Notes under the pieces: model-generated | What the model was told of the DNA's origin: nothing | Seen by the model: the letters and a program-made list of their open reading frames with translations, nothing else | Databases searched by the model: none | Position numbers and translations under genes: made by a program | DNA from: Candidatus Nitronereus thalassa | Lineage (GTDB): Bacteria; Nitrospirota; Nitrospiria; Nitrospirales; UBA8639 | DNA length: 64,000 bases | Direction of reading: 5' to 3' | NCBI RefSeq assembly: GCF_032191465.1 | Contig: NZ_JAQOUE010000001.1 | Location: 2,480,001-2,544,000 of the forward strand | Shown: in pieces, positions 57,375 to 64,000 of the stretch | Numbering within the stretch: the stretch's first letter is position 1 | How the letters are laid out: every line of letters begins with the position of its first letter

Positions 57375-57395
57375 GAGTGGTAATTTCCCAAATGA

Positions 57396-57426
57396 GACAG
57401 GCCCCATCGTTAAGAGGGGGCCTGTC
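57396..57426. terminator. Hairpin between convergent genes
   Basis: GACAGGCCCC (57396-57405) pairs perfectly with GGGGCCTGTC (57417-57426) around an 11-base loop. It lies between the convergent ends of the small protein gene (57374) and the secreted protein gene (57455). No long T run follows on either strand, so it may be a bidirectional, Rho-assisted terminator. Confidence 0.6.
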
Positions 57427-57454
57427 TGTGGATTGGGAAGAAACTTTTATGCCC

Positions 57455-58291
57455 TTATTGAAGTTCTGGATTTTCTTGTTCCTCGAATCTTGCTCGAATA
57501 TCCGCGTTGAATACTCCCTCCGCTGAACCACCTCGATTGCAACGAATTTGGCCAGAGTCTGTATTGCAGCTTTTGCTTTGCAGCCAGGGGTACTCGATTC
57601 CCCAGAGTCTGAGGCGATCCACTTTGTGCGATTTGGGAAATTCAAAAAACTGATGCATTTCTTCTTCAACACTGAGGGCGGTGTTGGCATTTTGGTTCGA
57701 AAGAATTTGCGTCCACCAGACCAGCAATTCACCAATAACTGAGGCCTGATGGTTTCCATCAAATGGATCATAGGGAAGGACTTGAGACGCCCCGCCAAAC
57801 AGGCATTCGTATTGGCCACCAAACACCTGAGCCTTGAACACTGTTCCTTTGATAGGCTGCCTTCTCAATTTTTGAGTCAAGTGAAGTGTGGCTTGTCCAT
57901 GGTCTGGGCCTCCATCCAAGACGCAGCCATTGGGAACGAGGGATACGGAAAATTCTTGTCCTCGAAATGGTTGTCCATCTATTCTTCTTGGAATCCGGAT
58001 GCCGGCCAATCGTCGCTGATTAGGAATTCGAATTTTCAATTCGCTAGCAAGTGGTGTTTGAGAAATTTCATCTTGTTTCGCCTGAAAATCAATAGTGAGT
58101 GAGCCATTCAGGACCGGATCATGAGCATACGTGGTACCGGCCATCATTCCCCCGAAAAGCACCGAAAGAAATATCGCTCGTATGGCAGATTTGATGAGTT
58201 TCTTTCCTAAAAAGGGCAATTGACGTGATGATTCGAGAATCCCCGAAGAAAAGCGTTGCCCATTGTCGTGATTGATTACACCCAGTGCCAT
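57455..58291 (-). CDS. Exported protein of unknown function
   Basis: A 278-residue protein; AAGGAG eight bases before ATG 58291 supports this start. The signal peptide is unusual in having a long N-region of about 30 residues before the hydrophobic core (IRAIFLSVLFGGMMAGTTYA, then HDP). The mature part is Gln-, Asp- and Arg-rich with two Cys pairs and no known family. A weak pattern of short repeats with GGxxxCxF is present near 160. Confidence 0.65.
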   Translation of the reverse strand: MALGVINHDNGQRFSSGILESSRQLPFLGKKLIKSAIRAIFLSVLFGGMMAGTTYAHDPVLNGSLTIDFQAKQDEISQTPLASELKIRIPNQRRLAGIRIPRRIDGQPFRGQEFSVSLVPNGCVLDGGPDHGQATLHLTQKLRRQPIKGTVFKAQVFGGQYECLFGGASQVLPYDPFDGNHQASVIGELLVWWTQILSNQNANTALSVEEEMHQFFEFPKSHKVDRLRLWGIEYPWLQSKSCNTDSGQIRCNRGGSAEGVFNADIRARFEEQENPELQ

Positions 58292-58743
58292 GTAGTCTCT
58301 CCTTTTGACTGTTGGGAAGAACGGGACTCATTTTGGAAAAGGCAGGGCGACTATGCACATGCATGACGGCCTAGCCAGAGGGAATGCCTTTATGAACACA
58401 TTCTGCTCTTTCCTGAACGAATTCCCTTCCTCCTCCATGATCAACAAAAAAACTTTCCTTGGTTTTGACTATCGGCCCTTCTCGCGAGATCCTTGCCATT
58501 CCGGAAAAAGTGCATAATTCCGGGCCTTAGAAACAGAGATCCGCCCTGTTCCGACAAAATGATATTAAATGACAGGAACGAGGAAACGTTTCGTTTAAAG
58601 AAGGAAACCCTAGATTGACGTGCGACAATTTGACGGGTATGGAGGAGGAGTTCTTGGGAAAAATTAGGGAATGCCTTGATTGATCTTATTTATGAAGGGC
58701 TGCATAGCAGGACAATTTCTCACCATTTAAAGAAGGAATGGGA
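58292..58743. other. Intergenic region of 452 bp
   Basis: It lies upstream of the secreted protein gene and downstream of the NtrC-like gene, both on minus. The promoter of the secreted protein should be here. AAGGAG at about 58299-58304 serves its start. No conserved RNA or long repeat is seen. A TTCCGG/CCGGAA pair (58498-58503, 58526-58531 region) is too weak to name. Confidence 0.5.
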
Positions 58744-60519
58744 CTATTCTTCTGCGGCTAATCCGAGGGTGACCAGACGGCGATAAAAAGTCGAGCGGCT
58801 CATGCCTAGAATTTTTGCGGCCTCGGTGCGGTTGTTGTTGGTGTATTTGAGAATGGCCGTGATTCGTTCTTTTTCGTCGGGTTCATGCTCCTTGCTCAAG
58901 AACACTTGAGGATCGACCTCCGCGATTTCCGGAGGTAGATCTGACGGTTCTATCGATTTTCCATGGCACCCGATGAGGGCAAAGTCTATGGCGCTTTTCA
59001 ATTCCCGTACGTTGCCGGGCCACGGGTATCGCATCAGCAATTGCATGGCATCGCGGCTCAAGTCCATTCCCTCAGATTTTCCGCTTGTGGCACGTGCCTG
59101 TCCTAAAAAGACAGAGACCAACAAAGGAATATCTTCCCGCCGTTCTTGTAAGCGTGGGAGTTGAATGCGGCCGACTCGTATGCGGTATAGCAAATCGGAG
59201 CGGAATTTGCCGACATTGGCCAGGTCCTCCAAGTTGGCATGAGTGGCAGCCAGAATGCGGACATCCACTTTCCGTGGTGAGGACTCTCCTAGTCGAAGGA
59301 TTTCTTTTTCCTGAAGGGCGCGCAGGAGGGTGGCCTGTGTCGTTAGGGGCATATCACCAATTTCATCCAGAAACAACGTGCCTTGATGGGCGGCTTCAAA
59401 CAGACCTTGATGATCTTCGGTGGCTCCGGTAAACGCCCCTTTTTTATGCCCAAAGAGTTGGCTGCCGAGCAGAGTTTCGGTGAGCCCCGCGCAATTTATC
59501 GCCACAAATGGTTCATCATGGCGGGGACTGATCGTATGAATGGCGCGTGCCACCAGTTCTTTGCCGCTTCCTGTATCGCCAGTGATTAAAACAGGGACTT
59601 CGAGTGGGGCAACATCTTTGATTGCTTGGTAGACCACCTGCATGGCTGGACTCTTTCCCACGAGGTCTTGAAACTGAGCCTGTTTGTTCACCTCCCGGCG
59701 TAGCTCATGAATTTCGGTGATGTCATAGAGGACAAACACTTTTCTGGTGGAATCTTGAGGATCATCCTTGATATCAATTTCCAACCAGAACCGTTTGCCC
59801 ACCCTAGAGTCTAGATGGGTGTGAATTTTCGATCGTTCACTTACGGGTTGGTGAAGCATTGATTGCAGAGCTGCTTCTTCAGTCTTGGGCAAGCCAAATA
59901 CTTTTTCCCAGGCTTGGCCGCATACGTCTTCCGCTGGTTGGTGAAGGATCTGTGCGGCAATTTCACTGATAAACTCGATGTGGCCATGGTTATCAATCAA
60001 TATTGTGCCAATCTCCAATTGGTTCAAAATTGATGCTAAATTATTCCGACTTTGTTCGAGTTGTGCGTAGAGGTCTTCCAGTTGTGTTTTTGATCGAGCC
60101 AATTCTTCGTGATGGGCTTGTTCCAAGTCGTGGTGACGTTTCTTGTCCAGGCAATTGGAAATTCTGGCTTTCAGGATTTTGGCGTTAATCGGTTTCACCA
60201 GGTAATCATCCGCTCCGAGCATCAGACATTTTTCAACGTTGTCTAATTCGTTGAGTGCGGACACCACGACCACGGGAAGCGTCTGATGTTGAGGATTGCT
60301 CTTTATCTGTTCCAATACCTCAAAGCCGCTCAGGCCAGGCATCATGATATCGAGAAGCATGAGATCAAACGGTTGGGTGTTTAGGAGTTGTAAGGCTTTT
60401 TCACCATTCTCCGCGGTGCGGGCGGAATGCCCTTGGCGCTCAATGTGCCGAACCAACAAGTCGCGATTGTCGGGATTGTCATCGACCACGAGAATGGATG
60501 CTTTGGGTGAGATGGTCAT
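58744..60519 (-). CDS. NtrC-like sigma-54 activator with receiver and PAS domain
   Basis: A 591-residue regulator: receiver domain (Asp57 in LMLLDIMMPG), coiled-coil (about 135-170), PAS domain (about 170-290), AAA+ domain with Walker A GDTGSGKE near 317, the sigma-54-contact motif GAFTGA near 361, and Walker B LFLDEIGDMP, and a Fis-type helix-turn-helix (NNNRTEAAKILGMSRSTFYRRL, about 562-583). The intact GAFTGA loop shows it activates sigma-54 RNA polymerase. It overlaps the single receiver gene by ATGA and likely acts on the divergent cytochrome promoter. Confidence 0.95.
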   Translation of the reverse strand: MTISPKASILVVDDNPDNRDLLVRHIERQGHSARTAENGEKALQLLNTQPFDLMLLDIMMPGLSGFEVLEQIKSNPQHQTLPVVVVSALNELDNVEKCLMLGADDYLVKPINAKILKARISNCLDKKRHHDLEQAHHEELARSKTQLEDLYAQLEQSRNNLASILNQLEIGTILIDNHGHIEFISEIAAQILHQPAEDVCGQAWEKVFGLPKTEEAALQSMLHQPVSERSKIHTHLDSRVGKRFWLEIDIKDDPQDSTRKVFVLYDITEIHELRREVNKQAQFQDLVGKSPAMQVVYQAIKDVAPLEVPVLITGDTGSGKELVARAIHTISPRHDEPFVAINCAGLTETLLGSQLFGHKKGAFTGATEDHQGLFEAAHQGTLFLDEIGDMPLTTQATLLRALQEKEILRLGESSPRKVDVRILAATHANLEDLANVGKFRSDLLYRIRVGRIQLPRLQERREDIPLLVSVFLGQARATSGKSEGMDLSRDAMQLLMRYPWPGNVRELKSAIDFALIGCHGKSIEPSDLPPEIAEVDPQVFLSKEHEPDEKERITAILKYTNNNRTEAAKILGMSRSTFYRRLVTLGLAAEE

Positions 60520-60890
60520 ACGGAAGGTTCAGGCAGGAGTCGGTGAATTTTTATGAGAAGGGATGAAAAGTCGATGGGCTTGGGTTCGTATTCATCGCAT
60601 CCGGCTTCGTAGGCTCGTTCCTTATCCCCGGTCATGGCGTGGGACGTGAGTGCGATTACGGGGATATGTTTCGTGTCCTCTCCGTGTTTCATGGTTTTGG
60701 TGGCATTCCATCCATCGATTTCCGGCAAATTCATATCCATGAGAACTAAGTCTGGTTGTTCCGTTTGGGTCATTTCCAGACCTTTTTTGCCATCCTCCGC
60801 CACTAGGACATGAAATCCTTTGCTGCTCAATCGGCGAGAGAGCATGTCCCGGTTCAGTTCGTTATCCTCAATCAGTAAAATTGTTGCCAT
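60516..60890 (-). CDS. Single-domain response regulator
   Basis: A 124-residue receiver; MATILLIEDNELNRD at 60890 is preferred. Asp52 in LVLMDMNLPEIDG, the Thr of ALTSHAMTGD, and Lys in YEPKPIDF are in place. No output domain is present, so it is a CheY-like relay. It is between the kinase and the NtrC-like gene, and could compete for or relay phosphate. Confidence 0.93.
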   Translation of the reverse strand: MATILLIEDNELNRDMLSRRLSSKGFHVLVAEDGKKGLEMTQTEQPDLVLMDMNLPEIDGWNATKTMKHGEDTKHIPVIALTSHAMTGDKERAYEAGCDEYEPKPIDFSSLLIKIHRLLPEPSV

Positions 60891-60897
60891 GGTCGGG

Positions 60898-62754
60898 TTA
60901 GGTGCGTACTGAGGGATCTGCAAGGGCAATGTCGGGAAGACTCAGATCGGGTGACCAGGGGGTAGGAATGGTCATCACAAAGGTAGAGCCTTTGTCTTTT
61001 TCACTCGTAACCTGAACATCGCCTCTGAGAATCTGAGAAATTTTTCTGGTTATTGCCAACCCGAGCCCGGTTCCTCCGTACTTACGGGTGGGGGAAAGGT
61101 CGCCCTGAGAAAATGGATCAAAAATGGTTTCTAATTCTTGCTCGGTCATACCAATGCCTGAATCAGTTACGCGAAAGGAAACCCAATCTTGCAAATCACT
61201 TCGTTCTCGCGTCACGGTAAGGTTGATGGTTCCTTGGCTCGTGAATTTGCATGCATTGCTGAGGAGATTATAAAGACCTTGCCGAATTTTGGTAGAGTCA
61301 GAATACATGTCCCCCAGATTGGCTTCGCATTGCACGTTTAAGACATTTGCATTTTTTTCTACTAATGGTTGGATGGTCGTTTCTACGTCATGGATGAGAT
61401 TTGCTAAATGAAAGGTCTCCGGATGCACGTCCATTTTTCCGGCTTCGATTTTTGATAAATCTAAAATGTCATTGATTACGGTGAGCAGGTGTTTTCCGGA
61501 CCCCCTAATTTTTTGAAGATCGGGGATATATTGTGAATGTCCATGGTCTGTGGCCTCCTCCTGGAGCATCTCGCTGTATCCAATAACAGCATTGAGTGGG
61601 GTTCGTAGTTCGTGGCTCATGTTGGCCAAAAACTGACTCTTTGCCTGATTGGCGACCTCGGCATCGAGTTTGGCTTGGCGTAATTCATCTTGTTCATTTT
61701 TTCGTAGGGTAATATCACGAAGAGAACCGGCCATACGGGTTGGTTGTTGGTCATTCGACCAGATCGCTTGCCCTCTGGCATGAAACCACCGAAATTCACC
61801 GGATTTGGTCTGAAGGCGATAGTCAATGTCAAAGGGAACCCTTTGATGGAGATGGGCGTGGATGGCATCCATGACACGTTGATGATCATCTGGGTGTAAT
61901 TTGGATTGGAAACTGGAAAAGACATTATCCATCTCGTCGTCCTGATATCCCAATAATTCTTTAAACCTCGGGGAATAATACATCCCGTTTGTGATAATAT
62001 CCCAATCCCAGATGCCATCGTTGGATCCTTTTACCGCAATATCATAGCGTTCTTCACTTTGTCGTAATTCTTGCTCAGCACGACGACGTTCTGCCATTTC
62101 TACGTGTACATGGCGATTGGCGATCAAGAGTTTTCGAGTCATGAAGATGGTAAACGTTCCAACCACTAGAGCAATGGCGGCTTCCCATTTGAGCGTATCG
62201 GCCATTTTGGATCGCGAGTAGTCTCGGAGAAGTTTGACGGTTTCATCGGCGCCATTCAGAAAGACGGTGTGTAATCCTAAGAGCTCCTGGAATTTGGCTG
62301 GCCAGATTGGGTCTTCTTTGGGAATCTCTAAAAAGGCATCGGCTTCGGCAATGTAGGTATCTAAAAGGGATTTCTGAGCTTGCAGTCGTCGTTTGATTTC
62401 TTGTGTTGGTGCTCCGGGAATAAAAAATGTTTCTCCGGTGCCTTGATTTAAAACGATCTGTCCTCCTTTGATTAATGCATCTACAGTTTCTCGTAATTTT
62501 TTTCTGGTCGCGGCTTGTTCCGGGGTCGAACCCTGTGAGATCAACAGCACCTCGCTTAAATCTTTTTGAATGAGAGTTCGTTCTTGCCCAGCCAGATCGA
62601 TGATGATGGCATCATTCTTTTGTTTATTGATCACCAAAAAGGTGTACACCAAAATTCCCGAAAGGGTCAGAATGAATAGTGTCGGTAAGCCCACCAATTG
62701 GGCAACGAGACTGGGTTGTTTGGTTGTGGAGCTAAGGTGGGTCGATTGCGGCAT
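60898..62754 (-). CDS. Membrane histidine kinase with PilJ-like sensor and PAS
   Basis: A 618-residue kinase from ATG 62754 (an in-frame start at 62769 would add five residues). Two membrane spans (about 18-40 and 180-205) enclose a PilJ/type IV pili methyl-accepting-like sensor (NDAIIIDLAGQERTLIQKDL). A PAS domain with PAC (about 230-350), HisKA with NMSHELRTPLNAVIGY (His near 378), N-box NLLSNACKFT and GTGLGLAITRKIS follow. Head of the minus-strand operon kinase-receiver-NtrC; its promoter region also holds the 62899 repeat. Confidence 0.93.
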   Translation of the reverse strand: MPQSTHLSSTTKQPSLVAQLVGLPTLFILTLSGILVYTFLVINKQKNDAIIIDLAGQERTLIQKDLSEVLLISQGSTPEQAATRKKLRETVDALIKGGQIVLNQGTGETFFIPGAPTQEIKRRLQAQKSLLDTYIAEADAFLEIPKEDPIWPAKFQELLGLHTVFLNGADETVKLLRDYSRSKMADTLKWEAAIALVVGTFTIFMTRKLLIANRHVHVEMAERRRAEQELRQSEERYDIAVKGSNDGIWDWDIITNGMYYSPRFKELLGYQDDEMDNVFSSFQSKLHPDDHQRVMDAIHAHLHQRVPFDIDYRLQTKSGEFRWFHARGQAIWSNDQQPTRMAGSLRDITLRKNEQDELRQAKLDAEVANQAKSQFLANMSHELRTPLNAVIGYSEMLQEEATDHGHSQYIPDLQKIRGSGKHLLTVINDILDLSKIEAGKMDVHPETFHLANLIHDVETTIQPLVEKNANVLNVQCEANLGDMYSDSTKIRQGLYNLLSNACKFTSQGTINLTVTRERSDLQDWVSFRVTDSGIGMTEQELETIFDPFSQGDLSPTRKYGGTGLGLAITRKISQILRGDVQVTSEKDKGSTFVMTIPTPWSPDLSLPDIALADPSVRT

Positions 62755-62898
62755 ACTGAAAAGTAACAAATGGGTTCTAAAATATCACATGAAAAGTTTT
62801 TCTTTCAGGAACTCCAAAATCTTATTTCGGTAGGCCCTCCTTCATATTTTGGTCATGGGTTTTTCCCCAAAGCCAGGTTTTATGACGAGTTGATTTGT

Positions 62899-62922
62899 GT
62901 GTCAGGTTGTGTCACCTGACAC
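62899..62922. promoter_or_regulatory. 9-bp-arm inverted repeat, candidate activator site
   Basis: GTGTCAGGT (62899-62907) and ACCTGACAC (62914-62922) are perfectly inverted around TGTGTC. The centre is about 155 bp upstream of the start site expected from the sigma-54 promoter at 63041, at the usual distance of NtrC-type enhancer sites, and about 155 bp upstream of the kinase start on the other side. Confidence 0.7.
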
Positions 62923-63040
62923 ATTGACCCTGTGGTAGTGAAACATCTTTGTGGAACAGTTCCAGTGTTCTCCAAAAATCTCAATGAACTCAACGTTGTA
63001 AGTGTTTGAAAACAATAATATTTTTGAAGATGGTCAATAA

Positions 63041-63056
63041 TGGCACTGCCTTTGCT
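63041..63056 (+). promoter_or_regulatory. Sigma-54 promoter for the cytochrome gene
   Basis: TGGCAC (63041-63046), five bases, then TTGCT (63052-63056): an exact match to the -24/-12 consensus, with ten bases between the invariant GG (63042-63043) and GC (63054-63055). The expected start is near 63067, leaving a leader of about 48 bases before the ATG at 63115. Confidence 0.85.
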
Positions 63057-63114
63057 CTATGTTTGGTATGACCTTTTAATTTTTGGATATCATCGTTCTA
63101 CAAAGGAGTTGATG

Positions 63115-63573
63115 ATGAAACGTACTCTTAAAACAATGGTGCTCCTCTCCATGATGATTGCTTTCACTGGGAATTTAGCTCTGGCAGGGAGTGAACGCGA
63201 TCCCTTAAAGCCACGCGTGCCCAAAGCGGAAAGGGGAACAGCCAAAAAAATGAAATCGCCGTTTGGGGATTTAGATGAGGCTCCAGCTGAAATCGTGGCG
63301 GAAGGCAAGAAAATTTTTGAAGGCAAGGGGACCTGTGTGAATTGTCATGGAAAAGACGGGGATGGCCAAGGGCCTGCTGGTAAAGTGTTGAATCCAGGTC
63401 CTCGTGATTTCACCAACTGTAAATTCCACAAGAGACGGAAGGATGGGGAATTGATGTGGGTGGTGATGAATGGAAGTCCCGGGACGGGAATGGTATCCAT
63501 GATTCCAGCGACGATTTCTGAAGAGGAAGGCTGGAAAGTTCTGGCCTACGAGCGGAGCTTTTGCAAAAAATAA
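63115..63573 (+). CDS. Exported c-type cytochrome
   Basis: A 152-residue monohaem cytochrome. ATG 63115 has AAGGAG six bases upstream (63103-63108); ATG 63112 is too close. A signal peptide (about 1-24, ending ALALAG) directs export. The haem motif is CVNCH at 74-78, in GKGTCVNCHGKDGDGQGPAG, and a candidate axial Met is in GMVSMIPATIS near 130. It is the target of the sigma-54 promoter at 63041 and is divergent to a kinase operon; it may donate electrons to an oxidase or peroxidase. Confidence 0.92.
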   Translation: MKRTLKTMVLLSMMIAFTGNLALAGSERDPLKPRVPKAERGTAKKMKSPFGDLDEAPAEIVAEGKKIFEGKGTCVNCHGKDGDGQGPAGKVLNPGPRDFTNCKFHKRRKDGELMWVVMNGSPGTGMVSMIPATISEEEGWKVLAYERSFCKK

Positions 63574-63916
63574 TCACATTCGTTTCATGGGGAAAAATAT
63601 TTTCCATGATTCACTCTTGTTGCGAATGTTCCTGAAAGAAAAATAAGTTGAGACCACTGGCCCCGTTTGATTGCATCTGCAAGGTTGGCCCTGGGGGGGG
63701 ATCCTTTCTTGGGAAGCATGAAATGAGGGCCAGTGCCTCCTTAACCCATTAAATCCCACCTTCTCTCTTCACCATCTATTTGTTATCAGGACGAAGAGCA
63801 CCATGTGAAATGTTCAGGCCATTGTCAATTCGGCTGGTTTTCCTTTTGAGCCTAGCTAGGATTTCCCATTCTTTGCCACAAAGTCCACAGAAAATGTTTT
63901 TCTCCCGGAGATCTTA
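63574..63916. other. Intergenic region with a bulged hairpin
   Basis: A hairpin between TCATGG (63585) and CCATGA (63609), stem TCATGG..AAAA/TTTTCCATGA with a two-base bulge, may end the cytochrome transcript. Nothing else is recognised; no second sigma-54 site was found before the response regulator gene at 63917. Confidence 0.45.
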
Positions 63917-64000
63917 ATGGCCCGTATTCTTTTAATCGACGATGAACCACAAGTCCTCGCCTTGCTGGGAGAGTTTCTCGAGCAACAGGGCCATGAGGTC
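63917..64000 (+). CDS. Response regulator, truncated by window end
   Basis: The first 28 residues of a receiver domain (MARILLIDDEPQVLALLGEF and on) with the acidic IDDE motif. CGGAG lies seven bases before the ATG at 63917. The output domain is beyond the window, so it cannot be classified further. Confidence 0.85.
   Translation, partial: MARILLIDDEPQVLALLGEFLEQQGHEV

Overview
The window reads as a contiguous piece of a chromosome from a Gram-negative bacterium with an outer membrane: it has lipoproteins, two complete RND tripartite efflux systems, haem proteins and many two-component regulators. Base composition looks close to 50% GC. The mix of genes (Bat/MoxR plus Gld-like ABC supercluster, SulP and SLC13 permeases, GNAT-nitrilase fusion, sigma-54 signalling, c-type cytochrome) fits a Nitrospirota (Nitrospira-like) genome, but that is inference; no rRNA or diagnostic metabolic gene lies in the window.

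Layout. 0-2 kb: a zinc-ribbon protein and a tyrosine recombinase, probably the edge of an integrated element. 2-8.2 kb: a DUF1569 lipoprotein, then a minus-strand trio of animal-type haem peroxidase, FAD-linked oxidase and delta-9-type desaturase that looks like a lipid oxidation module. 8.2-12 kb: an orphan intrinsic terminator (possible small RNA) and tandem DUF3391/HD-GYP paralogues with altered active-site motifs. 12-15.7 kb: dienelactone hydrolase, NhaP-type antiporter, GT2 glycosyltransferase. 15.8-28.2 kb: a ten-gene plus-strand run, MoxR-DUF58-DUF4381-BatA-BatB/C-BatD followed by a Gld-like ABC exporter and a DUF4340 protein. 28.2-29.6 kb: two inverted copies of a structured repeat around one AT-rich membrane ORF. 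30.3 kb: initiator tRNA with a perfect-palindrome terminator. 30.6-33.2 kb: TauE/SafE and SLC13/RCK transporters. 33.4-45.2 kb: two RND efflux operons in tandem. 45.4-49 kb: a divergent OmpR/EnvZ-like pair coupled to an M20 peptidase. 49-58.3 kb: a truncated histidine kinase, SulP permease, B12-binding radical SAM protein, AT-rich lipoprotein, HxlR regulator remnant, GNAT-nitrilase fusion and two uncharacterised proteins. 58.7-64 kb: histidine kinase, single-domain receiver and NtrC-like activator, divergent from a c-type cytochrome.

The best new system-level signal is at 58.7-63.6 kb. The cytochrome gene is preceded by an exact sigma-54 promoter (63041-63056) and, about 155 bp upstream of the expected transcription start, by a 9-bp-arm inverted repeat (62899-62922). 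That site sits in the divergent region facing an operon that encodes an NtrC-type sigma-54 activator, so a closed sensor-activator-cytochrome circuit is likely. Other notable points are the peroxidase-oxidase-desaturase cluster, the repeat-flanked cassette with compensatory stem changes, the kinase that stops at its H-box, the HxlR remnant, and a probable non-ATG start of an RND adaptor.
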